Below, piece by piece: positions 35,020 to 46,381 of a DNA stretch of 64,000 nt. Within the stretch, counting starts at the first letter, position 1. Each line of letters opens with the position of its first letter. Made by a program: the position numbers and the translations under genes. This DNA comes from Neckera pumila (lineage: Eukaryota; Streptophyta; Bryopsida; Hypnales; Neckeraceae): contig OZ018409.1 of assembly GCA_963969595.1 (NCBI GenBank), forward strand, positions 13,920,975 to 13,984,974. Direction: 5' to 3'. Below the pieces are notes generated by a model. The model saw only the letters and a program-made list of their open reading frames with translations. It searched no databases and was not told the origin of the DNA.

Positions 35020-35460
35020 TTTTTTTTCTGTTTTTTTTTTAAACAAATGGAAATCCATTGCAAAATAAAAGAAACACAACAACCAAGCCAAGAAGTTAGA
35101 CAAGAGGAAAAGACCGACAAAAGACTAAATAAACATGTATGGATCAGGCCCTTGCCTGTTCCAACTAATTACGTCTCCTACCCTATTGGCAATCACCGGA
35201 GACTTAGTCCAAATGGTGTCGAAATTCTTCCAAATTCTGTTGGCCTTCTATGGTTTACGAATGGCAGCATTTCGTACCTTGAGTAGCTTGGCTCGTCCAA
35301 CAAAAAACAGGGACTTTGCTCCGATAGTTTTTTGTTTTGTTTTGTTTTTTGAAACACATGGACAAATTCCATTGATAAGGAATGCTCCGATAGTTTTCAC
35401 AAACCCGAGTGGCACTTATCCCTCAACCTTCCTCCTAGGCTGCCCCATCTGCATGAGCTA
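35020..35460 (-). mobile_element. Two inverted retroposon 3' ends
   Basis: Read on the minus strand, 35060-35020 gives TTTTGCAATGGATTTCC, ATTTGTTT and a T/A-tail; a second such end (TCAATGGAATTTGTCCATG then a tail) covers 35375-35335. Both resemble the 27640-28018 terminus. The material between, with words such as GGCCTTCTATGGTTTACG, is more GC-rich and may be retroposon body; no protein is identified. Confidence 0.45.
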
Positions 35461-35484
35461 GATCAATTGTTCTTTTCTTGCTTT

Positions 35485-36415
35485 TTAACCCCTAAAGGAC
35501 CAAGGCCTTTTTTTTGCCCAAAAAACTCTCAAAACTGTCATTTCTAGAGCAAAGAGTAAAAAAAATTTAAAAATTGTTTTTTTTTGCACATCTAACTGTA
35601 GGATCTTACACCTAACCAGTATGAGAATGTGTGAAAAAAAATTCAGAATTTTTGACCACACAGATTGCAAGATATCTGCGTTTGAAGTGAAAAAAACAAG
35701 TTTTTCAACACATTGCAGGACTAGATTTTTTTACTTTGAACATTTTTAACTCAAATTTTTTGCACTACAGAGTTTTGAGCTTTAAATTTTTTTAGTGGAG
35801 AATTGAGTTGAGAGTCTAGGAAAAAAAAGAAATTCAAAAAAACTTAATTTTCATTCTCAAGAAAATTATTGAGTAGAAGTAGGTACAAGATAGAAGGAAA
35901 ATCTAAAATATTAATAACTTTCAGATGGAATTAAAATGCACTAATCCCAATGGTGAGATTGTTCTAGCACAAAAACTAAACCATGTGGAATTTTTTTTTT
36001 TTAAATTGCAAAAATTGCATTCCAAAATGAATCCTACAAGTTCTTTTTTTCAAGAAGATGCTCTAATTGCCCAAAAAACAAGATTGTCCATAACTTTCTC
36101 ATAAAAAATCCAAATGAAATGAATAAAAGCTTTTCAAATAGACAAAAATATAATCTATTAAGGAAAAAAATTCAGAAAACAAAATTAAATTTTTTGAAAT
36201 TTTTTTTTGCTGCCCGCCATCCCTTGTTTTGAGCTTATTTGGGCATAACTCTTGTTGCCGGGCACCAATTGAAAAAAAATTATATTCCCAAGAAGCTTAT
36301 CAGTTTTTCTATCTCCAAAAAAAGTTTCAAAAAATTACGACAAAAATTCAGCCCGTAGGTACCTGCCCAAAATCCCATTTGTCCCTCGAAGGAACAATGG
36401 TCCTTTAGGGGTTAA
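35485..36415 (+). mobile_element. T1 element, full length (931 bp), forward
   Basis: Borders TTAACCCCTAAAGGACC and GGTCCTTTAGGGGTTAA match perfectly as inverse repeats. The end palindrome is TTGTCCCTCGAAGGAACAA. Modules are CATAACTTTCTCATAAAAAA (36090) and CATAACTCTTGTTGCCGGG (36244). Confidence 0.85.
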
Positions 36416-36479
36416 TTCACACCGTCATTTTTGCGAAAAAAAGAGTGTGCATTATTATTTTACTTGTTAACGAAAGTGA

Positions 36480-37010
36480 GTCTCCGCATCTAAATTATGC
36501 CAATAGGGTTAGTCACACCTTCTCGCTCCCATGAAGGTTGAGGCGATGTGGAGAGGAAAGTGGAGCCAATGACAGCCCACTCTATATGAAGAAGCTGTGA
36601 CACCCTTTCTTCACGACTGTGGAGAATGAGACTGGAGAGATACTAAGCTTAGCTTTTAGGTCCCCAAGGAGCCCGTGTTGAAGCAGCAAGAGATCAGGTT
36701 GTCGGACCTTACTTTAAAATAGCCTTCGTGTAAACTTCTTCGTACTCATTCTTGTCCTGCGGAGGAGAAGGTTGAGTAGTCTCAACCTTCACGGAATGGG
36801 TACAGGTGAGGCCAAGGAGAGCCAATGCAGAAACGGCACATCCGGATTCCATGAAAGTTGAGACTCCGATGAAGAACCTGTGACTACCCCTAGTGGATGG
36901 TAGGCCTGTTCACTCCTCAGGAGAAAGGGTACTCACACTCAACAATGAAACCAATCTAACAATTGTATTGTTTTTTTAATGCAATGGCTCGTTCCATTTT
37001 TTCAAAAAAC
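36480..37010 (+). mobile_element. Probable retroposon 3' region with A-tail
   Basis: GC-richer than its flanks, ending TTTAATGCAATGG, TTCCATTTTTTC and AAAAAA, the same box as at 27975-28018. A hairpin with perfect 10-bp arms (GAAGGTTGAG and CTCAACCTTC, 4-base loop) lies at about 36767-36790. No coding frame is seen. Confidence 0.45.
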
Positions 37011-37073
37011 AATCCAACAACATTATCGATGAGTGCACATTTCATTAACTTTAACTTATTAATCAGCACATTC

Positions 37074-37996
37074 TTAACCCCTAAAGTCCCATTGTTCCCT
37101 CGGGAAACAAAATGGATTTCGGGCAGGCTCCTACGGTCTCAATATTTGTCGTAATTTTCTAAATTCTTTTGTGAACATAGAGATTCACATTAGCTTTCCA
37201 AAAACATAATTTTTATTTCAATCGGTGCCCGGTAGCAAAAGTTAGGGCAGAAAATTCCCAAATTTTAGTTCATCAGGCAGAAAAAAACCCTCACAAAAAC
37301 TTTAAATTAAAAAAATCCAAATTTTTTTTGTATAGATTTTATTCTCATCTACATGGGAAGCTTTGATTCATTCCATTTGGATTTGTTAGGCAAAAGTTAT
37401 GGACAATCTTATTTTTCGGGCAATTAGAGCATCTCCTTGAAAAAATAACTTAGGATTCATTTCTAAACTCAATTTTGACAATTAAAAAAAAAAAAAAAAT
37501 TGCAAGGTTAAGATTTCTTGCTAGAACAATCTCACCATTGAGATTAGTATATTTCAACCCTATCTTAGAGCTATTAATGATTTCATTTTTCCTTCAATCT
37601 TAAATCTACTCCTACTTAACAAATTTTTAATGAATGAAATCTAAGTGTCTTTTTTTAAAAAAAAATTTCCTAGATTCTCAACTCAATTCTTCATCATGTA
37701 AAGTTAGAAATTCAAAATCATTATAGCAAAAAATTTAGATTAAGAAGGTTCAAAGCCAAAAAATGTAGTTGAACTTGATGCAAAAAAATTTGATTCCTTC
37801 ACTTTAAGTGCAAATATCTTGCAGTCTACATGGTCAAAGTTCTGAAATTTCTTCCACGCATTCTTACACTAGTGTAGTACAAGATCCTATGATTAAAATA
37901 TGCAAAAAATACATTAAATTTTTTTTTCTCTTTACTTTAGAAATGGCAGTTTTGAGTGATTTTTATGGAAAAGGGCCTTGGGACTTTAGGGGTTAA
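37074..37996 (-). mobile_element. T1 element, full length (923 bp), reverse
   Basis: Left border TTAACCCCTAAAGTCCC, right border GGGACTTTAGGGGTTAA; the variant base (AAAGTCCC) is present at both ends. Palindrome TTGTTCCCTCGGGAAACAA. Subgroup of 19649-20581. Confidence 0.85.
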
Positions 37997-38255
37997 GTTA
38001 TTAATTTTTATCGATTCATCAACAGCATTGGCAGCACAAACTTGGGATCCGGAGTCAGAGATTCAGGAAATGGGAAATCTTTGCGGATACAGGGAGTGCG
38101 GACGGAATGGTTTAATAATAAGGGCTACATTACATTGGTGGGTATATATAGTAGGCAAGAATAAAAATGGGGAACATTTGCATAGCAACTTCAAACACTG
38201 ACAACTCCCCTCAGACATGGACAAAGGCAAAAAAAATAAAAATTTTACTTCAGTA
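37997..38255. other. Spacer, nothing assigned
   Basis: No frame or repeat recognised. Confidence 0.2.
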
Positions 38256-38866
38256 AGAGCATCTCCTGCAGCCCTCCACCCAAATTGTTCCTTCAATCGG
38301 TATCTGTGTAATTTGAAGGGGATGGCCACTTGAATCCCCAAGAGTACAACTCACTGAATATACTTCCAACCAGTCACAAGTCACAGATCTTGCAAAAGCA
38401 ATAAGTAAGCTATGACAATTGCTAATCCTAAGAGAAAATATAGAGGAGACGGGCCCTAAAGGTGTGCACCAAATATGAATTATTTGGTGTGTGAAAGTAA
38501 AAATATACTGTGAAATACACTAGAATTGATTGCTTATCATCCAAAAATTAGAGAGGAGGGGTTCTTTGGAGGGGTGTAGGAGATGCTCTTATTTCACAAT
38601 ATATTTTTACTTTCCCCTACAAATAAGGTCGTATTTGAAGGGGTCACTAATCCCTCTATACGCTATATATTCTCTTGGGATTAACAAGTCATCATAACAA
38701 ATAATAGCTTACTTATTGCTTTTGCAAGTTCTATGACTTGTGATTGGTTGAAAGTATATTTTAGGGAGTTGCATTGTTGGGGATACAAGTGGCCATCCCC
38801 TCTACATTAGATGGATCTAGATTGAAGAGCTTGGCTATTTGGAAGTTGTAGGAGATGCTCTAAAGA
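38256..38866. repeat. Long fold-back: two GAGCATCTCC-ended MITEs in inverted order
   Basis: AAGAGCATCTCCTGCAG begins at 38256; an inner GGAGATGCTCTT lies at 38579-38590; the outer right end is GGAGATGCTCT at 38851-38861. The left arm (CTTGCAAAAGCAATAAGTAAGC near 38390, CACAAGTCACAGA) and right arm (GCTTACTTATTGCTTTTGCAAG near 38710, TGACTTGTGATTGG) are reverse complements with substitutions over roughly 250 bp. GAGCATCTCC-type ends are common in plant hAT-like MITEs. Confidence 0.65.
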
Positions 38867-38930
38867 CACACATTGAAATCATTAACAAACGTATTTCAAG
38901 AGCGAATGGAGAAACACAATTTAAGGTGGG

Positions 38931-39264
38931 TAAGGTAACATGTCCAAAAATCGCCCATTTAAGAGCTGAAAGTGAATTTTGGGTAGGCGAAGCTTCTTGA
39001 AATAAATTTCAATAAATTTTCCTTGAAAGACAAGAGGAATTGGCATCTAACCCAAGTCGTTTCATATTTTTTGGAGCTTTCTGAAGTTAGTTATGAAATT
39101 TTGAAGTTGAAGTGGCATAGAGCTCTAAAATCATCCACCCCCTATAATATACAATGTTTATACATTGTTGAAGGCTATGAAAAAACAACGTGTACAAGTA
39201 GTGTACATTTGAGAGGAGGGTGGGCGATTTTAGAGCCTGTGCGATTTTAGAGCCTATTACCTTA
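38931..39264. mobile_element. TA-flanked MITE with AGGTAA...AAATCGCCCA ends
   Basis: Left TAAGGTAACATGTCC then AAAAATCGCCCA; right TGGGCGATTTTAGAGCC, repeated once more as GCGATTTTAGAGCC, then TATTACCTTA. The right-end inner repeat is duplicated (about 39224-39255). 334 bp with TA at each border. Confidence 0.55.
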
Positions 39265-39521
39265 CCCCCCAAACCACCACTTTTTGCTTGTGTGCCTAGT
39301 TACTATTATTAGACTGGACCATATTTTCTTCTTGGCACTTAAAGGAGGTTCCAACGCACCAAAGAATGTGACATTCAGATATTGCATGCAAAAATTATGA
39401 AGGAACAAAGTTTGTGGTTCTAAAACAATTTTCCCACATAGGTATATGATGATTTTGGAGATGTACACAGATTGAAGATGGTGGTTTAGGATTAGTGGTG
39501 CATTTTGGGGTGCCCACTTTA
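39265..39521 (+). mobile_element. M1 MITE, left end trimmed
   Basis: CCCCCCAAACCACCACTTTT leads into TGTGCCTAGTTACTATTATT, GGAGGTTCCAACGCACC and TTTTGGAGATGTACA. It ends GGGGTGCCCACTTTA. Its left terminus overlaps or abuts the previous element's TTA. Confidence 0.6.
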
Positions 39522-39557
39522 CCTGCTTGGTGGCAAAACAATGGGAGGGACAATTAA

Positions 39558-39845
39558 TAAGGTGGGTACACTCAAAGTTTCACCCTATATAAACCTGGCA
39601 TCATTACTCTGTGTACATCTCCAAAATCAATGTGTACCTATGTGGAAGAAATGATTTTAAAACATCTACCACAAAAAACTTAGATCCTTCATAACTTTTG
39701 CATACGATATCTAAAAGTCACGTTCTTTGGTGTGTTGGAACCTCCCCTTTCACTTGTCAACAAGAAAATATGAAAACTTGACTGATCTACTAATAGAAAT
39801 TAGGCACCAGAGCTAACAATGGCAGTTTTGGAGGTACCTACTTTA
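39558..39845 (-). mobile_element. M1 MITE, full length (288 bp)
   Basis: Begins TAAGGTGGGTACACTC and ends GGAGGTACCTACTTTA. Interior includes TGTGTACATCTCCAAAATCA and TTCTTTGGTGTGTTGGAACC. Orientation opposite to the preceding M1 copy. Confidence 0.65.
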
Positions 39846-40137
39846 CCAAACCTAGGTATACAAGGACAATATCTGGTCAAAGCAACATTCATATCATCAT
39901 TGGAGCAATATCCTAGGGAGACAAAATTAGGATACATTGAATTTTTGAAGTTCCCCTAGTAATTTTCCTTCTTTTATAAGAGTGGATTGTTTTTCTTTAA
40001 TGGTTGACTTTATCATCCTTCCAACCTTCAAATTTCCTGTTCTCCTATACTACTTCCCAATATCCAATTTCCTTTCCACGAAAATCTATATTGGTTAGAA
40101 GTTAGGTTCTTATGTCATAAAATTGTTGGTTCCGAAC
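39846..40137. other. Spacer, nothing assigned
   Basis: AT-rich; no frame or repeat recognised. Confidence 0.2.
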
Positions 40138-40697
40138 TTAACCCTAAAAGGATTGGAAGGATGTCCAAATTTCCAAAATTGTGAAGATCTATTATAGAAT
40201 GCAATTTAGAAGAATGTTAATAATGATTCTCAAACAATAGTTGTAAAATACTATTTATAGACCACGTCCATATGGTTAGGTCAACAAAAATATATACCCA
40301 TATTTTTCAATAAAATTTGAAGCTAGAAATTGAAAATTCCTTCTAAAATCAATTTTGGATTGAATACTTATGATTTTTAAGAGATTTTTTTTCTCTATAA
40401 ATTCAAATATTGAGTTCTAATTATAGTATTTTTTGAAGATTTTTATTTTATTTTTTTATTCAAGTCATTTTTGAACTAAAAAAGTTATTTTTTGAAGCTA
40501 GACCTCTTGATACCTTTTGAATTATAGAATATTTGCAAAGCAAAATCTTTATAATATGAACCGCACAAATGTTAAAGAACTAATATAAAAGTCTTCAAAC
40601 AAAATTTATGGATGAAAAAATGCATTTTAGTGAGTTTTGGATGTGTTTCCATTCATTCATTGTTCAAAATCTGCACTCATGGTCCTTTCGGGGTTAA
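40138..40697. mobile_element. Short TTAA element (560 bp), T-family ends
   Basis: Left border TTAACCCTAAAAGGATTGG and right border TGGTCCTTTCGGGGTTAA. The interior differs from T1, T2 and T3; its first 130 bp resemble 13870-14000. It may be a deletion derivative or another subfamily. Confidence 0.6.
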
Positions 40698-42121
40698 AGT
40701 ACTAATTTCTATTGCATCCTTGCAAGATTTAAATGAGACATAGCCTCTCATGATATAAGGTCATGGATCCTTCCAACTCATCCAAGATGGAATTGACAAT
40801 TGTAATGAAAAAGCTACACAAAATAAAAAGAGTGTAGGATTCAAACTTCTCATCTTTAATTGGTTATTTTGTTGTTTAGATAAGAGACCGGTCAAGATTT
40901 GGAAACAAGAACCAAACTTAGTGTCATTCCTCTATAAAATTAATTGATGGCATCAATGTATAGGCAACAAACAACCCAACCAACCCATTCTAATACCCGT
41001 CCCAACAAGTCTTTATTTGTCTCCATCCACCTAATACTAATAATGGATTTTCCAAGTATTAATTAATACACAGTGACCTATACAAGATGAAATCCTATAC
41101 TCTAAATGGGGGACAAGCTTAAATCCACCCTTTTAGAAATTTAAGCGGTGAAAATATTGACTATTTTTTTCATTCACTAGATGATTTTTAATCTTCTCAA
41201 ATCACACCTAGTTTTTAAATGGTCCATTTTCAAAAGTCAACTATTTTTTTCATTTTTATACATTCAATTTGAAATAACATCCCAAATTTATTTTTTTCAA
41301 ATCAAATTGTGTTTTTTGAGGCTTTAGTTTGTTGTTGGATTTGACTATTGACTTGTTTAAGAGTGCAAATTCATTTTGGGATGCAAATTTTCACTACAAA
41401 TCAAAATATGTAAATTGTCACACACTGACGACTTTATATGCATTTCTTTTATGCATTTAAAAATAATTTGACTTTAAAAAATGAAATTGCATAATTTTGA
41501 AGAAATTGTAAAGAATTGCCAATTTGCAATTTTTTTGCCGCTTGAAAATAATGGCAAAAGAATCCATTTTCAAGGCTATAAAGATTGTACTTAAAAACAC
41601 CTTTGTAGTTTCCCCCTTTCCAATGTATATTTCACTAACATAACTATCAATCATTTGGATGAAAAAAAATTGAAAATTGAAAATTTGGTGAATTAATTAG
41701 TGTTTTGCTAAAAGATTTCTTCAAAAAAAAGGAAAAGAAAGCTAAAAGATATTAATTCAATTCTATATTTGCTAGTTTTTATTGAATTTTAAAGTTGATA
41801 TGTCTACAAATAGACAATAGGAAAAAGATCCTTTAACTTATCTCACAAATGCTACATAATTTGAGTTTGAAACTTCTTGTATGTATTCTATGTGATGGTA
41901 AGATAAAGATCCTGTAGTTACATTTTTCAATGTATATATTTGGTTTCAATGTACAGTAAATCTTTACTCAAATGTGCCTATATTTTTGGCTTGGTTTGTT
42001 CTAAAAATGAAAATGGAATGGAATTTTAGTGTTTATAACAACCGATTCTTCTCTACTATTGGGCAAATACAAAATCAATGTATACTTTTGTTGCACCTTA
42101 CTTCCACTAACCTTCAAAAGA
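40698..42121. other. AT-rich DNA, nothing assigned
   Basis: No gene; composition-driven short frames only. Confidence 0.25.
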
Positions 42122-43123
42122 GCCCCTAAAAGTCAATTGTTTGTTGAATGGACAATTGGAATCCAAGTAGTTTCTAAAAATTTAATTTTACTTGGATGTT
42201 CATGAAATTTTGACACAAGGTGTGAACATGTATCCATTTGTAGGAATATAATTTTTTCCGATTGGTTTCTCGAATTAAAAGTGATGCTATCTTGAATTTT
42301 TTTGGCAGCTTGGATAATTTGGGCATCTTTTGGGCATTTTTTTGCAAAAACATTCATCAACTTTTGAAATTTGGTTTGTATGCAACTAATAAAATATGGC
42401 ACACAATTGTCCAAAATAAACAAATTTTTGTTTTCAAATTAAATTCTAAAAGGAGTCAAACTTTGTTATCTATGACAAGGCATGCAATTTCAAGAAAACA
42501 TTTTCTTCTAACTTCAAGCCCTATCATCTTGTAATCTATGAAGTCAAAGTTCTTGAAAAGTGTTGATTTTTTTTTGTTACTTTAGAGTTGAAGTATCCGA
42601 ATCAACAAAAAAAAGTGTTGATTTTGTTGAAGTTTTTCCCACATATTCCAAATTTTTGTCTCTAACTTTTCACCATTTTGATTCAAACAAAAAAATTTCC
42701 TCATTGCACAAGAAATCATCAAGAAATGACTAGTGTATTGCCAATTCACTTAACCTCCTTGCATTGTAGAGTGATTTAAAGCTAGACTGCATATTTGCTT
42801 ATGAAAACTTTTCATGAGTGAACCTAACATTATATACTATGAGTGCTTAAAATCTGCATTTTTGTGTAGAGAAGAAATTTTACTCCACAAAGTCTGTTGC
42901 CCCTGTTTTGCAGGAAAGATAAAACATTTTTTTTCCTTATTCCAGACATTATATTCTTTCAATCCATGCAATCAAATGGGCTGAAATTTTTTCCATACAT
43001 TGCCTTACTTGTATGATTGGAATTCAAAAAAAAAATTTAATTTTTTGTTTTGGACAATGCATACAAAATTGACAGTTTTGGACTTTTCCTCTTTCAAAAC
43101 ACCCTCCAGACTAGAGGAGTTAA
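42122..43123 (-). mobile_element. T3 element (~1.0 kb)
   Basis: Left end GCCCCTAAAAGTCAATTGT (TTAA eroded) with the dyad CAATTGT...ACAATTG; right end CTAGAGGAGTTAA. Interior words GATGTTCATGAAATTTTG, AAAAGTGATGCTAT and TAATAAAATATGGC match 48972-50010. Confidence 0.6.
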
Positions 43124-43434
43124 ATCAATTAGTGTAAGGTAATTTTGTTGCAGCCTGATTTGTAGTGGATGGATAATTTTATCGGCTGACAAAAGGTGGA
43201 CTTTTGAAATATATTCCTTTTTCTATTTGCAGAAAACCCTTGCTGCAGAAAATTGCTTCAAATCATTAATTTTGAAGCTGGCAATAATCGATCACAGGAC
43301 AAATGTATTTTATTTATCCAATGGGGAATTCCCACTGGTTTGAAGTTTGCCAGCAATTTGTGTACGGATTCACTGTAAGCTTCTGGATCAATGACGGTAT
43401 GTGTGCAGTGAATTTATCTACACTAATTAATTTT

Positions 43435-44583
43435 AAAATGCTATAAGTTCTTAACCTTGATGAATATTTTTTTTGGCAAGAAAGGTGGACGATGTGTTAA
43501 AAAAAACACTTTTGGTTTTTTAATTGAACACCGTTCTTTTCAAAAAAAAAAAAATGTTAAAAAAACACAGTAAAAGTACACAGAGGAAATAAGACCCCAC
43601 ATACAACCCAACTTCACAAAGAGACGGGGGAGCAGTGGGGCAAGGCATTAGATGAGATTCAAGGGTCTTGGAGGGCTCCAAGTTCCCTTGCTGTTTGACG
43701 TGGTCGAGCAATTGCCATGTCATTTTTTGAAAAAAAAAAAAAAAAAAAAAAAGCTTAAAATGATATTTTGGTAATTTTTTTTTTTTTTTAATTTATGACA
43801 CACCCGTATTGGCGTTCACTGAATCTGGGCAGATCAAGGAACAGGCCTGAAATGGCCCTCAAAGACCCCCAAATATCATCTAATGAAAATGAAGGTCAAT
43901 CAGGCTCCCGAGGGCGGATCATCCTGGGTGGGGGACTAAAGGCCAAGTGCCATTTAGGATAGTGGAAGTCTCATGAACAAAAAATGTCATTTTTACACCA
44001 GGTGTCAACAAACTCCTAGCAGATGGCGTTGTGTTGATGAATATTTTTACCAACTAAGATAAAAGACCCCATTGGAGTCAAATGGCCCATGATGGACACC
44101 TAATGACCCCATTGTGGTTTTCAGACCACAATCAATGCCTTACATGGTAGTTATGGAGTAATTAGTTACCCTTATAGGTACTTCCAATTTTTCAATGTAA
44201 AATTCTTTGTAAAAATTGATTTTTAAGGTCTTCCATGTTCAAAAATGTTGTGACTGCATTAGGTAGGAAGATGACCATATTGGATTCCGATATTGTTGGT
44301 CATGAGGTGGCCTACAGACCCCTAAGCGCTGATCACTTCAAAAATTGAAAACTAATTTATACTTGGTCCAAAAAATATAATTTCAAATGTCTTCACTGTC
44401 TCTCACTTATCTTTGTGTGGGAAAAATTTGAAAAATTCCAGCAATGGCATGAAGATAGACTCCAAAGTTTGACCACAATGAGCTGGTTTACCTTATGTAT
44501 GTGGAACCCTATTCTTTGAATAGTATGGATATTTGTTTATTTAGTAATAATATTCAGAAAAGTTAAGAACTTATAGCATTTTT
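43435..44583. mobile_element. Candidate 1.15-kb TIR element containing retroposon tails
   Basis: AATGCTATAAGTTCTTAAC at 43437-43455 recurs inverted near 44561-44581 (GTTAAGAACTTATAGCATT). Between them are two A-tailed stretches (43541-43553; 43730-43752), each after a TTGAACACCG or GCAATTGCCATG box, and a moderately GC-rich noncoding section with ACCCCATTG-type duplicates (44068 and 44107). No transposase frame; family unknown. Confidence 0.5.
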
Positions 44584-44940
44584 GAATCATCTTAATAGCT
44601 TATCTTAGGCATGTAGTTATTAGGAGAATATGTTATTATAGAGTGCCTACTTGAAACTGTTCAACATCCCTCATACAAATATAATTCCTAAAGGACTAAA
44701 GAGACCACTTTGGTTTTTTTGAAAACTTAGACATGCACTATTGACTTCACAATTTGAAATTTTTGCATAAATTTTTTATGATGGATACTAATCTTCCTAA
44801 TATATATGTGAAGCTTTACTTCAAATCATTTTGACAAAAATCAACATTCCCTAATCATCTTTTATCATCCCTAATTACTATAGGAATTTACACTACCCAA
44901 GTGGTGGAATTGGTCATATTGGTTCTCTCCAAGGTTTCCT
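44584..44940. other. Spacer, nothing assigned
   Basis: AT-rich. CCTAAAGGACTAAAGAGACC at 44688 looks like an isolated T-type end. Confidence 0.25.
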
Positions 44941-45854
44941 TTAACCCCTAAAATACCAAGGCAGTTTCTGGCTCCAAAACCATTGAAAACTACCATCTCT
45001 GCTACGATCACTCCCTAAACCAAAGAAAACCTTTTTTTAAGAATCTAATCTTAGGATATTATACTTCACTTGTCTTAGATCATGTTATAAAAATTTCACA
45101 AAGTTTGACCGTACGGATTGGAAGATATTAGCATTTGAAGTTGGAAAAAGAAGTTGAATTTGAATTATAGCTTGCAATTTCAGATGCCTTTGACGGTCAT
45201 TTGTGGGTCTTTTTTGCACTATACACCATAAAGTTAAATTTTTTATGTTGAAAATTTGAATTGACAAAATTTCAAAGAATGTCAAAACTTGATTTTTACA
45301 TATAAAAAAATTGTTAAGTAGAACTAGGTCCAAAGTTGAACAAAACACTAAATGGTTAATAGCTCTTAGGTGGAATTAAAACACCATAATCCCAACGGTG
45401 GGATTGTTCTTGCAAACAAATTTAACCTTGTCAAAACATAAAATTTGAAAAAATTTGAAAATTGCATTCAAAAACAAATTCTATAAGTTTTTTTTTGAAG
45501 ATGTTTAGATTGCCCAAAAACAAGATTGTCCATAACTTTCTCGTTCTGAGTCCAAATAGAATGAATCAAAGCTTCAAATGTAGACAAAAACATGATCTTT
45601 GAGAAAAAAAATTTAATAAAAAAATTCAATTTTTTAAAGTTTTTTTTTTTGTCCGGCAAACTGTTTTTTTGACTTCGGGTGGCATAACTTTTGCTCCCGG
45701 GCACCAATTGAAAAAAAATTATATTTCTAGAAAGCTAATGTGGTTTCCTATTTTCAAAAAAAGTTTCTAAAAATCAGGTCAAAATTACAGGTCACACGAG
45801 CCTGCCCGAAATCCCAAGTGTCCCCCAAGGGGACTTTGGTAGTTTAGGGGTTAA
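44941..45854 (+). mobile_element. T1 element, full length (914 bp), forward
   Basis: Left border TTAACCCCTAAAATACC, right border GGTAGTTTAGGGGTTAA. Palindrome GTGTCCCCCAAGGGGAC. In the subgroup of 17539-18457, in opposite orientation, sharing the CAAGTGTCCCC wording. Confidence 0.82.
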
Positions 45855-46145
45855 TCCTCAAACAGTGTAGAGGCCAAAAAAGTGATCGATGAATGACATT
45901 CAAGATTACTATGGAAATGAAGATTGTGCCTGTTAGTCTATAATTCAAATCATATTTGGCAAAGTATGTTGGTGCTAGGTCGTGTCTTCTCATAGTTATC
46001 CCTTGAAGGATGCAACCCCTTTATGACCAAGTCAGCTAGTCACCAAAATGTTCCGATTATGGGACCAATAGGTGCATTTTTTGTTTTTACATTTAATAAT
46101 CTAAGTCATCCATCAAACACTGTTGGTTAGCAACATCCTTCAAAG
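45855..46145. other. Spacer with T2-like words
   Basis: GTCATCCATCAAACACTG at 46103 matches the inner end of T2 elements and may be the remainder of another T2 copy. Otherwise unassigned. Confidence 0.3.
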
Positions 46146-46381
46146 GTTACCTTGTAGGGACACTACAAACCAGAGTGGTCCAATTGATGACAAAGAATCC
46201 TTCCATGCAAGACAAAAGTGCATATGTTCATCCTTGGAATATGTGCAAAAAAAGGGAAGTCTTGAACGTCAATAGTTTGACCTCCGATGAGTGCTTACGG
46301 ATGTTTTTTAAGTGGATGATTCACAGTGTACCAAAAAGGATGTTTTCTACAGTGACCAGCCCGTCATCCTTACAGGGTTAA
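46146..46381 (-). mobile_element. T2 element (~236 bp)
   Basis: Starts GTTACCTTGTAGGGAC (eroded) and ends CATCCTTACAGGGTTAA. Interior GATGACAAAGAATCCTTC, AAAAGTGCATATGTTCATCC and GTGGATGATTCACAGTG aligns along its length with the reverse complement of 59855-60085. Confidence 0.65.
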
